A stretch of 64,000 bases of DNA from NCBI GenBank assembly GCA_019775845.1, contig JADQAV010000043.1, positions 1-64,000 on the forward strand, read 5' to 3'. Position numbers and translations under genes: made by a program. The notes below the pieces were generated by a model. It was not told where the DNA came from and searched no databases. It saw only the letters and a program-made list of their open reading frames with translations. Source of the DNA: Myrmaecium sp. VS I D KN 1. Taxonomy: Eukaryota; Ascomycota; Dothideomycetes; Valsariales; Valsariaceae. This document shows positions 12,701-23,985 of this stretch, piece by piece. The stretch's first letter is position 1. The number at the start of each line of letters is the position of its first letter.

Positions 12701-14478
12701 GCCCGGCCCCGACGCTGCACCCACCCCGTCAAGCTGGCCGGGGCGTCGAAGCACACCACCAGCCCGCAGTCGGGCACGTCGATGCCTTCTTCGAGCACGC
12801 TGGTGGCGACGAGGAGGTCGAGGGCGCGGGTGCGGAAGCGGGTGAGGTGGGCGTCTTGGGTGCGGGGGGAGGGGGCGAGGAGGTCGGCTAGGGAGGAAGA
12901 AGAAGATGAGGAGGGCGAGTAGGCGGTGCCGAGGAAGGCGCCGCTGCGGAGGTGGCGGGTGCGTGGGTGACGGGCGAGCAGGAGGGGGAGCAGGGCGGCG
13001 GTGACGCGGCGGTGGGCGAAGAGGATGCCGGTTGTTGGGGGTGGTGGGGTTGATGTGCTGCTGGTGGTTTCGGTGGGCTGGGCGAGGAAGGCGACGAGGC
13101 GGCGGAATTTCTCGGAGACGGCGGTGGGTGGGCAGAGGGTGGCGGAGCGGGGGAGTGGGTCGAGTAGTCGGGTGCGCAGGTAGGTGTGCAGGTAGTGTTT
13201 GTCATCGGGGAAGTCGGGGAGGAGGGCGGAGGAGGTGGTGGCGGACACGGCGGAACGCAGTTTCTCGAGACAGAGGAGGATGTAGAAGTCCGCGGCGTAA
13301 GGGCCGAGTTGGCCATCGATGTGTTCGGCGGCGGAAGTGAACTTGCGAACGTCGGTGCGGAGGGCGGCCGTCTTGCGCTGGAGGGCGTCGGAGGCGGGGT
13401 CGATGGACGGCAGCCAGGGCGGCGGGTGAGCGGCGAGGTAGGCGCCAAAGTCGGCGTTGGCGGCGCGGAGGTGTTGAAGCAGTAAGGATTGCTCTGGCGG
13501 CGGCGGCTCCATCCCGCATGTGATGCGGATCAGCTCCGGGATGTGAACGTGGCGGCGGAGCTCGGCGCGGTGGATGCGGGGGGAGCGGGCGACGGCGTGT
13601 AGGTTTCGCTCGATAGCAGCCAGCGTGCGTGAGTCGACGCGGGACTTCATGGTCAGACTGGCGGTGAGGCCGAGGATATGCGGTAGGTCGGATGTGATAG
13701 TGGAGTTACTTCTCTCCTGCCGCCGCCGCTGGACATGGTAGTGATCCCGCATAATGCGATGAGCCGGGTGATCGCCGGTGCAGTGGTGCGCCTCATCGAA
13801 GACGAGCAGGTCAAGCTGGCGGATGCGAACGAAGCCGTTGTCGAGGGCATCGGCGAGGACGGCATGAGTCGAAAGGATGAGGGGATGGGCGTCGAGGATG
13901 GTCTGCCAGATCTCAGGCGTGCTCCACCGGTCGACGTTGTCGTCGCCGACGAGCATGCGGATGGCGATGGAGGGCAGGGCGCGTTGGAGGACGCGGTGTT
14001 GCTGGGCGCAGAGGGCGACGGTGGGGGTGAGGAACCAGATGATCTGTGAATTGAGGGTCAGTATCCATACCATCTCGCCAGCAGGATGCATTCATTCATT
14101 CACAACCGACCTTGCTCCCCGTCCCCTTCTCCAACGCATATCGAATCCGTTCGACCGCCCTTGATCCGACGGGGGATGGATGATCAGAAAGGTGAATCTT
14201 TCAAATTCCTTTACACACTCCTTCTCGTTCGTCCACTTACACCTGCGTCTTTCCACTGCCTGTCTCCATCTACATGCCATTTGCAGCGTCAGCGCGAGAA
14301 CCTCTCTCCAACCTCTCCCATCCGCTTCGATACTCACCACCACGATGGTATTCCCCTTCACACTCGCCTCCAGCATCTCAATCTGGTACGCGCGCGAGAT
14401 GATGGTCGGATCTGCGACAGCGACAGCGACGGGATCATCGCCATCACCGACGTCGGGTTTGCTGGTAACGTCGTCCAT
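9787..14478 (-). CDS. DCL2: Dicer-like protein 2 (RNA silencing endoribonuclease)
   Basis: Four exons on the minus strand, 14338-14478, 14241-14269, 14111-14159 and 9787-14043, give 1491 aa. The 29-nt second exon encodes the Walker A motif METGSGKTQ (from residue 48). DEAH is at about 156. The helicase C-terminal block (ATSVLEEGIDVPD, QRRGRARR) is near 477-520 and the Dicer dimerisation domain near 585-670. The two RNase III domains have signatures LEFLGDSVLK (~975) and LEFLGDALLD (~1158), each with its later acidic motif (LADVVEALIG, FSDVVESVV). A weak dsRNA-binding segment ends the protein. No clear PAZ is seen, as in many fungal DCL2 proteins. It would cut long dsRNA into siRNAs for the Argonaute encoded divergently next door. 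An upstream in-frame ATG at 14529 is an alternative start. Confidence 0.93.
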
Positions 14479-16392
14479 GGTGCTGGCTTGTACATGGATG
14501 GGTTGGTGCGTAGCACGCACGCTCAACAAAAGAACAAGATAACAATGACGGAGAAAAAGACGAAGAACGAAAAATGAAAGACGGAGAAAGAAAAGATGCG
14601 CACACCCTCAGTGACAGCCGATGGAGCGGAAATCACAGGTGTGGTGGTGAACCAACGGGGATGATGTGCGCCCGGTCGCAGCAAGCGGGGTGGGGGAAAA
14701 CGAAAAACGTGGCGGCCGTTGTGTCAAACACCAACAACTCATCCTATCCTATCCCATCCCCTTCCATCCAACCCATGCATTCGATTCACACATGCTGACC
14801 ATACAATCAATCCATCCATTCGCAGTCCCAAGACTACGCATATCCTGGTCCTCCGTTTGAAAGAGAGAGATCACATACTCAACAACCACAGAGAAGAATC
14901 AACCAATCCCTCTCCGCATCGTCATCATCATCGCTACTGTCGCTATCCGTGATGATGCTGTGATACATCCTCACCGCTGTGCTGTGCTGAAAACGAACCT
15001 GGAATGGCCCAGCGAACGAACGAACGAAAAAACCCATGAACGGGAGGCCACATACATACAGCAGGGAATGAGAGACACGCCCAACTCAACAACTGCTCTC
15101 AAGCAGAGAGCAGAGGAAGAAAGAAAGAAAAACGATTCACACATCCCCAGAAATCAGCATGTATAGCAACATCAAGAAGATCTTCCTTCCCAGCCGCTAA
15201 ACCACAAAATGAGGTTGCCATCAAGCGCCCGCCATGCAATGCCCAAATGCAGTTTAGCTGAGTAGCAGATTCACTACCTAATTTAGCGTCTGTATGGGGA
15301 GTGGGGAGCGTCGACCCTGTTTGGCGTTCACATGTTTTGTTTTTTTGGCGAATGTTTGTGGATATGGTACAGAATTATGATTTGTTTTTGTTTTACCTGC
15401 TTACCTGCTTACCTGCTTTCTTTCTTGCTTGCCGATCTACACGTACATACATGCAATGCATGCATCCTGTAGCCAGCTAGACCAGTCACCATCAAACCCA
15501 AACGCTGCATGCCGTGCATTCAACTGCATTCAGCTGAGAAGCAGAGCAGAGCTGATCTGGAACCTATCACAGCTCAAAAACGTACCTATGTACCGTAACA
15601 AGAACCATTCTGATCTGATACATACATGGATATGTAAAGTAAGCAGGCAGTCACTGCGCCGGACCCCACCGAACCCGCTCGCTCCACGTCAGTTCCGTTG
15701 CGGTCCCGTCCCCGCGGCGGCCCCTCCATCCCATCGCATCAAGCCATCCCATCTCACGTCCATCTCATCGCCACTCACTTTCTCACTCCCTCCACACAAC
15801 TACTCACAACCTCCAAACAAAAACAAAACCAACCCATCCGAAACCTCGCCTTACAAACATCAGCAACTACTTACCTACTCAACCTGAATCTCACGGTTGC
15901 TTGCGCTTTCAAAACCAGTTATACCGTTTCACCCGCCCTGCAGCATCCCTGCAGCCTAGCCTATCCGTGTCGGGAGAGGACAGGACAGGCGTGGCGCTGG
16001 CATCTGCGTCTGGACCGGTTCTGCAATCGATCACTTCAGCAGCAAGCAGACTTTCCATCCATCTACCGATCAAACAGACAAATGGGCAGAGACAGGCAAA
16101 GCCAGACAGCCAGCCTCGCCTCCGCCTCCTCTCTTCTTTGCTTTTTACTTTCTTACTCCCACAGCACTCAGTCAGTTTGTCATATCGTCTATATATCCCC
16201 CACCTCTCCCGCAACCTTCTCTCCATCCTTGCCACACTCTTCTTCTTCTTCTCTTTTTCTTCACCAGCCGAGCTACCAAGCTCACTGATCGATTGATCTA
16301 CTGTCCAAAGTACTGTACCCTCTGCTCCTCACATTTCTGTTCATTCTTCAAGTTTCCAACCACATCCCATCCATCACACAAACAGCACCAAC
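14479..16392. other. Shared intergenic region of the divergent Dicer and Argonaute genes
   Basis: About 1.9 kb separates the two start codons and must contain both promoters and 5' leaders. No coding sequence is supported. It contains short repeats, including three TTACCTGC units at 15393-15416 and a GAACGAACGAAC run near 15016-15027. The part nearest Argonaute (about 16150-16390) is CT-rich, typical of a fungal transcription-start region. Whether the two genes share a control element cannot be read from sequence alone. Confidence 0.6.
15393..15416. repeat. 8-bp tandem repeat (TTACCTGC)3
   Basis: Three perfect head-to-tail units in the middle of the Dicer/Argonaute intergenic region. They could be a repeated regulatory site or a simple slippage repeat; the sequence does not decide. 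Confidence 0.7.
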
Positions 16393-19300
16393 ATGGCCGA
16401 CCGAGGCAGAGGCCGTGGTGGACGCGGCGGCGGCGGCGACAGCGGCGGGTATCGCGGTCGCGGCGGAGGCGGGGACCGTGGCGGTGGCCGCGGTGGCGGA
16501 TACCGTGGCGACCGCGGCCGCGGTGGTGGTCGTGGCGGTGGTGGACGCGGGGACTTCAGCCTCCCGATGCGGGGAGGCCGCGGTGGTGGAGGACGTGGCG
16601 GAGGAGCACCGCAGGGTCCGGCGATATATGCGTAGGTCACTCCCTTCCCACCTACACCTTCCCAAACACTGATACTGATTCTTTCTTCCCCCTCCAGCGC
16701 CGACACCGTCCCACCCCCCAGCAAGACCGTCGAAGCCGCCGAAAACGGGCTGCAAGCCTCGCGCGCCACGCACGGCGCGCCCACCCCGGACATCCAACGC
16801 TTCCCCTTCCGACCGGGTTACGGGAGTCAAGGGCGGCCGATCGTGCTGCGGGCGAACTACTTCGAGCTCGCGCCGGCGCGGGGGGGGTTGCAGCTGTTTC
16901 GGTATGGGGTGGAGATGGGCACGCCGTCCAGTGGGAGCGAGGAGGGCGGCGCTGGTGCGGCACGCACACCCACCGGCGGCAAACTACGACGGCTGTTTAG
17001 TTTACTGCTGTCCCAGCATTTTAGCGCGCAAGCCGCGACCATCGCGACGGATTTCAAGTCGATGCTGGTCTCCAAGACCGCGCTTTCGCTGCCGGGCGGG
17101 GGCACATCGCACGTCTTCGCCGTCGCCTACTACCCGGAGGACGCCGATCCGACGACGACGACACCGAGCCGGACCTACCAAATGCGCGTGCAATCCAACG
17201 GCAGCCTGAGCGTGGGCGAGCTGATGGACTACCTGACGAGCACGAAGGTGTCGAGCGTGTACGGGGGGCGGGAGGAGGTGATCCAAGCGCTGAACGTGAT
17301 CCTGGGGTCCGGGTTGAAATCGCACGACGAGGTGGCGACGGTGGGCGCGAACAAGCATTTCATCCTGGCCGCGGGGGCGGCGGAGAGTTTCGCGCTCGGC
17401 GCCGGGCTGACGGCGGTCCGGGGCTACTTCCTCAGCGTGCGGGCGGCGGCGACGCGCTTGCTGGTCAACGTGCAGGTCAAGCACGCGGCGTGCTACGACG
17501 CGGTGGGGTTGGGGGATTTGATGAAGCGGTGTGGAGGGGGCCCGGAGAGGTTGAAGAGGTTCCTCAAGGGTGTCCGGGTGCGGGTCGTGCATTTGAAGCG
17601 CAAGGATAAGCAGGGCAGGGAGGTCGCGCGCGTCAAGACGATTGCGGGGCTGGCGACCCGTGAGGATGGTCGGGAACTGGAGCATCCGCCCATCGTGCAG
17701 GAGGCCGGGGCTGGGCCGAAGGGGGTCAAGTTTTGGCTGGGGGGGACGGGAGAGAAGAAGAAGGAGGAAGACGCCGGCAAGGGGAAGGGCAAGGGCAAGG
17801 CGGCGAAAGGCAAAGGAGGTGACACCGACGGCAAGTACATCAGCGTGTACGACTTCTTCCTGCAGCAGTACAACATGCGGCTCAACGACGCGCCTGTGGT
17901 GAACGTCGGATCCCGGCAGAACCCGACGTACCTCCCGCCCGAGGTCTGCGTCGTGGTGCCCGGCCAGCCGGCGAACACGAAGCTCACGGGCGACCAGACG
18001 GCGGCGATGATCCGGTTTGCGGTCCGGCGGCCGGCGGAGAATGCGCGGAGCATCGTGACGAATGCGGCGAGGCTGTTGGGGCCGGAGAGTGATTTGAATG
18101 GGTCTATTCCGGTGTGTATCTTCCTTCTTGTCTTCCCCCTTTTTCTCCCTTCTTACTGACCCTCCTCCACAGAAAAACTTCAACCTCACCGTCTCCGACG
18201 CAATGATCACGGTGCCAGGCCGGGTACTCACCGGCCCCAACGTACTCTACGAGAAGCTGGCGCCGCAAAAAGGCACCAAAACCGCCACCGTCCGCTTCGG
18301 ATCCTGGAACATGGCGGAGATCCGCTTCAAACGAGGCACGACCCTCCCCTCCTGGACCTGCTTCTGGATCTCGGCCCAGGGCGTCCGGGACGCGTTCCGG
18401 AGCGAGGCCGAGCTGAAGACGGCCCTGCAAGCCTTCCACCGCATCCTCCACAGCACGGGCGTGCAGGCCGCCGCGCCGATCGACGGCCCGCACGTCACGC
18501 TCTCCGATCTCGAAGGCGCGGAGATGGAGACCAAGCTCGAAGACATGTTCACCAAGCTCGCCGCGCGGAAGCTCCGACTCGTGCTCTGCATCCTGCCCAC
18601 CGCCTCCACCGCGCTCTACAACCGGATCAAATACCTGGGGGACGTGCAATTCGGGCTGCACACCGTGTGCGCGGTGGGGACCAAATTCGGCCGCCAAACG
18701 CCCGACGGAAACGCCCAATACTTCGCCAACGTGGCGCTGAAATTCAACCTCAAGCTCGGGGGGGTGAACCAAACCCTCGAGCCCAGCAAGCTCGGGCTGA
18801 TCGGGCAAGGTAAAACCATGGTCGTCGGGCTCGACGTCACGCACCCATCCCCCGGGTCCGCCTCCGACGCGCCCAGCGTCGCGGGCATGGTGGCCTCCAT
18901 CGACGCGCACCTGGGCCAATGGCCAGGGGAAATCCGCATGCAGACCGCGCGGCAAGAATGGGTGGCCGACCTCACCGCCATGCTGAAGCGACGGCTCGCG
19001 CTCTGGCGCGCCCACTCCCCCTCCCACTCACTCCCGGACAACATCCTCATCTACCGCGACGGGGTCGGCGAAGGGTTCTACGACATCGTGCTCGACCGAG
19101 AACTCCCCATGCTACGGCAGGCGTGCCGGGAAACCTACCCCGCCAATTCCTCCAAACCCCACCTCAGCATCCTCATCGTCGGCAAACGCCACCACACCCG
19201 CTTCTTCCCCACCACCGAAAAGGACGCCGACCGCTCCACCAACCCGCCCAACGGCACCGTCGTCGACCGCGCCTGCACCGACCCCCGCCTCTGGGACTTC

Positions 19301-19660
19301 TACCTGCAAGCCCACGCCGCCATCCAAGGCACCGCGCGGCCCGCGCACTATTTCGTCGTCCTGGACGAAATCTTTGCCGGGGCTGCTGGAGCTGGGACTG
19401 GGGCCGGGGCCACCAACAAGAACCCCGCCGACGCCCTCCAAGATCTCACGCACAGCCTGTGCTACCTGTTCGGGCGGGCGACGAAGGCGGTGAGCGTGTG
19501 TCCGCCGGCGTACTATGCGGATCTGCTGTGCGAGCGCGCGCGCTGTTATCTGGCTGGCTCGTTCGATCCGGAGGGGCATGGAGGGCGGGGGCGGAAGAAG
19601 GCGAAGGTTGAGGATGTGAAGGTCCATGGGAGGGTGGGGGATGAGATGTTTTATATTTGA
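16393..19660 (+). CDS. AGO: Argonaute protein with N-terminal RGG box
   Basis: Three exons, 16393-16631, 16698-18111 and 18173-19660, give 1046 aa. The first ~75 residues are an Arg/Gly-rich box (repeated RGG and GRGG). The Argonaute N domain, L1 linker and PAZ follow; PAZ ends near 480-530 with SVYDFFLQQYN and YLPPEVC. The MID and PIWI domains follow. PIWI active-site residues are visible: Asp in GLDVTHP (~771), Asp in YRDGVGEG (~845) and Asp in YYADLLCERAR (~998), so slicer activity is likely. KRHHTRFFP (~889) is the conserved PIWI motif. The C-terminus FYI is the usual hydrophobic end. A Lys/Gly-rich insert (~450-475) is an added loop. It is the expected partner of the neighbouring Dicer in siRNA silencing. 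Confidence 0.95.
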
Positions 19661-20342
19661 TGGGGGGGTTGGGAAATGAGGGGGTGGGTAGTTGGGCGAC
19701 TTAGGCTGGGGGATGGATGGGATACTTACGCTGGTTGATGGATTGGGATGGGAGGATGTGGCTGGGTGGTATACTTATTTGACATGACATGACTTACATA
19801 CAGCAGTGTGACAGATACGTAGCTACACGACTGCCTTTTCCTACAATAAACATTGACAGTTTCTGTTTTGCTTCTACTTCTTCTTCCTCTTCTCCTCCTT
19901 CTTTTCCAGATCTCGCAAATCTCCTTCCAGGTCCTGCACAGAGCGGCAGCGTATTACCCCGAATTTTCCTCTTCTGGTCTGCACAAACGGACGTCGGAGT
20001 GCTGCTGCGCCTCAGTGAGTAGGAGGACAACCACACATTTGATCAACCCTTTCCCGAAGCGAGCGTTTCACCTTTTTTCCCTGCAGCACAGGAATATCCT
20101 TCGAACCCGTCGTGAAAGGAGATGTCTCTTGCATACGTAGTTTCTATTTCCAGTTCAGAGAATAAATATACCCTTCAGCAAGATCCGTGATCGACTTCTA
20201 CAAGATGAGGACGTAAAGGGACCGTGACTTCAAAGTCCCGGAGAACAAACGGAATAACATTTCACAGCTACATACGGCTACATACGGCATCATTTCCCCA
20301 CTTCAAACCAAAAACCTAACATAAAATCTACCCACTTCTCAG
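19661..20342. other. Convergent 3' intergenic region
   Basis: Lies between the ends of the Argonaute gene and the leftward Ser-rich surface-protein locus. No coding sequence or RNA gene is supported. It presumably holds both 3' UTRs. Confidence 0.5.
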
Positions 20343-23300
20343 TCAAAGAAAAAAAGGGAACGAGACAGATAGAATCAAAACCCCACTTCCCTCTCCCAAC
20401 CTCCCAACCCTACTTCCCCCCGGAATCCCCGCGCCCTGGATGCACATCGAATAGCCCAGTCCAGCGCTGTTGCAGTCGCCCGAGCAGCAGTCGCTGTTGG
20501 AGTTGCACAGCGCGTTCAACGCCACGCACTGCTGGCACGTCCCCCGGCTCCCGCCGCCCAGGGCGATGTTGCAGATCAGGCTGCTGCCGCAGTTGCCCGT
20601 GCTGCGGATCGCGGACAGCGCGGCGGTGCAGGTGGCTCCGACGGCGACGGCGCTCGTGGAAGACGCTGCGATGGAGGACGTCCTGGACGAAGTGGTGACG
20701 GGGGAGGAGGTGATTTGCGCGGAGGATGATGAAGGCGTGGGAGAGGAAGCAATAGAGGACGTGGATGGCCGCGTGCCCCCAGCGCAAGTGCTGAAGGCCG
20801 CTCCGACGGAAACACCACCGAAGCCCGCGCACGATCCGCTGCAGCAGTCTGAAGCCTGAGTGCAGAATCCCGACGATAGGATACATGACTGGCACGATCC
20901 CGACGTTGCCGGCCAGATGGATTCGCATTTGAGGCTGGCGCCACCGCACGTTGACGTCACGTTGTGGATGTTCGCTGCGACCGAGCACGAGACGCCGACG
21001 GAGATCAGGGATGAGCTGCTACTGCTGCTGCTTGGTGCGGCCGAACTGGCCGTTGACCCTGCGGAGCTGACACTGCTTGACCTGCTTGATGTTGTTGTCG
21101 TCGTGGTCGTAGTCGTAGTAATGAGAGAATTGCTCGGGATGCAGGTGCCCACCAACGACGGCACCATCGAGTTCGGGAGGTGGCAGTTGCTACTGCAACA
21201 GTCGGAGTTGCTGAAACAGGCATTCCCGACCGGGGCGCATGTTTGGCATGATCCAATGCTACCTATGTAGGTAGCTGCAGCGCACAAAAGTCCCACTTGG
21301 CAGCTCGAGAGGGTGCTTCCGCTGACTGAGATGACACACGAGCTTCCCGGGACGGGGACCTGGCTACTAGAGGAAGACAGCTGGCTCGAGGACGACACAA
21401 CCGAGCTGGTAGTAGGAGGTTGGGTCGAAGAGATGGCGCTTGAAGATGGAGATGACGTCGCAGATGGCGTGGCCGTCGAGACTGCCGCGCTGCTCGTCGT
21501 TGCAGCGAGACAGCTGCCCCATGCCGCGCCTTGAACGACCGAGTTACATGTGCCACTGCAGCAATCTGAGTTTCTAAGATACCTGTACCCCGTTGATGCA
21601 CAGGTTTGACATGTGCCGAAGCTACCAACATTTACTGCCTGACATACCAAACCCGCAGAGCAGGTTCCGGTTTCGGTGCCAGTGAGCAAACAGGACACGC
21701 CGGTGGCGATGGTCGGAGCTGCAGAGGAGGTTGAAACGACGGCCGAGGATGACGAAGTCGTCAATCCGACTGACGATGATGTTATGGATGATGCCGTAGA
21801 GCTGCTCGATGTGGTTGTCGTTGTGGTAGTTGTTGTGGTGGTGGTCCGTCCACCCGTAACACACCGTCCATACATTAAGGGATATAGTGCTCCACTGCAA
21901 ATGCCACCGCAGCAGTCAGCATTGGTCGCGCAGGCATTTGGTGCTGCCACACATGTCTGGCATGTCCCCGCACCTCCGGTGTTAGATGCCTCACAGTGAA
22001 GTCCTGCGGCGCAATTTCCAGTAACGTTGAAGATCGAGAGAGTCGAGAGGATACCTGAACTTGGTAGGGTACATGCTGCTCCCAGAACGGCTGGTGCTAG
22101 TACTGACGAAGATGAGGTTGATGTGCTGGCGGTTAAGCTTGAACTCGGATTTGAAGATGGAAGAGGGACAGAGCTTGTCAACGCCAGGCTCGACGTACTT
22201 ACGCCTGCCGAGGACACCGTGGAAGATGGAACCAACGACGACGAAGCCGCCAAGGATGAAGAAGTCGGCAAGGATGAAGAAACCACCGAAGAAGAGGAAG
22301 CCACCGAGGAAGAAGAAACGGTCGAGAACGAACTCGAGGGTGAAGAGACAGTCGAGGAGGATGGAATCGTGGAGGAAGAGGCCATCGGTGAAGAGGAAGC
22401 CATCGAGGAAGAGGAGACTATGGAGGAAGAGACCATCGAGGACAAGACAATGGAAGAAGAGACCATCGAAGAAGCCATCGAAGACGAGGAAGCCGACAGA
22501 GAAGACGAACCCATCGAGGAAGATACCACGTTAGAAGAGGAGACCATCGGTGGAGAGGAAGCCATTGGTGAAGAAGCCATCGGTGAAGCGGAGACCATCG
22601 AGGAAGAGGAGACTAACGAGAAAGAAATAATTGAGAAAGAAGCCATCGAGGAAGAAACCGCCGAGGAAGAGACCATCGGTGAAGTGATAATTGAGGAAGT
22701 GATCAACGAGGAAGAAGCCATCGAAGACGACGAAGCCAACGAGGAAGATGAACCCATCGAGGAAGATGACGCTCTTGAAGAGGAAGTCACCAAAGAAGAA
22801 GCACTCGACGAGATCCCCAACGAAGACGCGCTCAAGCTCGTTGCCGGCACGCTGGAGCTCGTCAAAGCGTGAGAGGAGGTCGTGGTGGTGGTCGTCGTCG
22901 TAGTCCTACCACCCCCGATGCAAGTTCCCCAGAGATACAGACCCGGCAACGGGTTGCTGCAGACTCCTCCGCAACAGTCTGAATTTTGCCAGCACGTCAT
23001 GCCGCCAGCCACGCAGGTTTGACATGTGCCGAAGCCGCCGCCTGTCGTCGCCTCGCACTTAAGACCGGCCGTGCAGTTGCCAGCTATGTTCAAGGGAGTT
23101 GTGAGCTGGCATACAGTGGCTGCTGGTTGAGGGATGACCACGGATGAGCTGCTGGAAAGGACGGTGGAGCTTGCCACCATGCTCGAGCTTGCTGAAGAAG
23201 AGACGAGGGAACTAATGGAAGCCGATGAGCTGGTGGGAGCTATGCTGGAGCTGCTGGGAACATTGGAGCTGCTGGGAACGGCGCTGGAGCTTGTTGCAGC

Positions 23301-23921
23301 CATCGACTGTGTTGACGAAACGACAGTGGAGCTGGTGATGGGGACGCTTGAGGTCACAATGCTTACTACCGAGCTTGACGTTATGGGTGCACTGGACGTA
23401 CTCGGCACCACAGCTGACGAGGACGACGAGCTGGGCAGCACGGGCGATAAGCTCGATAATCTAAAAAGTAAGTTATACATTTTTCGAGCGGCGTGGCAGA
23501 GATACGAAAGGACACGCACTTAAGACCGGCCGTGCAGTTGCCAGCTATGTTCAAGGGAGTTGTGAGCTGGCATACAGTGGCTGCTGGTTGAGGGATGACC
23601 ACGGATGAGCTGCTGGAAAGGACGGTGGAGCTTGCCACCATACTCGAGCTTGCTGAAGAAGAGACGAGGGAACTAATGGAAGCCGATGAGCTGGTGGGAG
23701 CTATACTGGAGCTGCTGGGAACATTAGAGCTGCTGGGAACGGCGCTGGAGCTTGTTACAGCCATCGACTGTGTTGACGAAACGACAGTGGAGCTGGTGAT
23801 GGGGACGCTTGAGGTCACAATGCTTACTACCGAGCTTGACGTTATGGGTGCACTGGACGTACTCGGCACCACAGCTGACGAGGACGACGAGCTGGGCAGC
23901 ACGGGCGATAAGCTCGATGAT
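20343..23921 (-). CDS. Ser-rich secreted protein, C-terminal part with six ten-Cys modules
   Basis: This minus-strand frame encodes Ser-rich stalks separating six modules of about 70 residues, at roughly 22890-23115, 21850-22075, 21505-21705, 21130-21350, 20775-21010 and 20430-20640. Each module follows C...C-x5-C...C-x2-C...C...DCC-x3-C...C and is mostly followed by a poly-Thr run. The spacing around DCC looks like a small disulfide knot (inference). The third module lacks one cysteine. A GTAAGT donor at 23985 and TTTTTAG acceptor at 23922 join it to the coding region upstream. A 461-bp tandem duplication (23054-23975) holds two copies of that acceptor. Using the proximal one leads to a stop near 23381, while the distal one (exon from 23460) gives the full six-module product. 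The C-terminus is mildly hydrophobic. The function is unknown; a cell-wall or surface role is likely. Confidence 0.6.
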
Positions 23922-23975
23922 CTAAAAAGTAAGTTATACATTTTTCGAGCGGCGTGGCAGAGATACGAAAGGACA
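23054..23975. repeat. 461-bp perfect-offset tandem duplication
   Basis: Copies 23054-23514 and 23515-23975 align without gaps and differ at five of 461 positions: 23181/23642, 23244/23705, 23265/23726, 23296/23757 and 23458/23919. Every difference is TpG in one copy and TpA in the other; the A lies in the second copy four times and in the first copy once. The unit starts inside an intron of the Ser-rich gene and ends in its first Cys module, so it duplicates a splice acceptor. Its length is not a multiple of three. Confidence 0.95.
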
Positions 23976-23985
23976 AAGAACTTAC
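23922..23985 (-). other. Intron of the Ser-rich surface-protein gene
   Basis: A 64-nt minus-strand intron with a strong GTAAGT donor (23985-23980) and a TTTTTAG acceptor ending at 23922. It joins the end of the third globular repeat to the Ser-rich stalk before the Cys modules in a consistent frame. The acceptor is repeated at 23461 by the tandem duplication. Confidence 0.75.

Noticed and set aside
22027-22872. Plus-strand open frame of 281 codons, extremely Glu-rich
   Set aside because: It is the antisense of the Ser-rich stalk; TCN/AGC Ser repeats read backwards give Glu/Glu/Ile repeats. The same holds for 25795-26487 and 24961-25338.
23054-23975. Duplication as an assembly artefact
   Set aside because: The copies carry five fixed differences with a constant offset of 461 and no gaps; a collapsed or doubled contig edge would be identical. 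Not fully excluded without reads.
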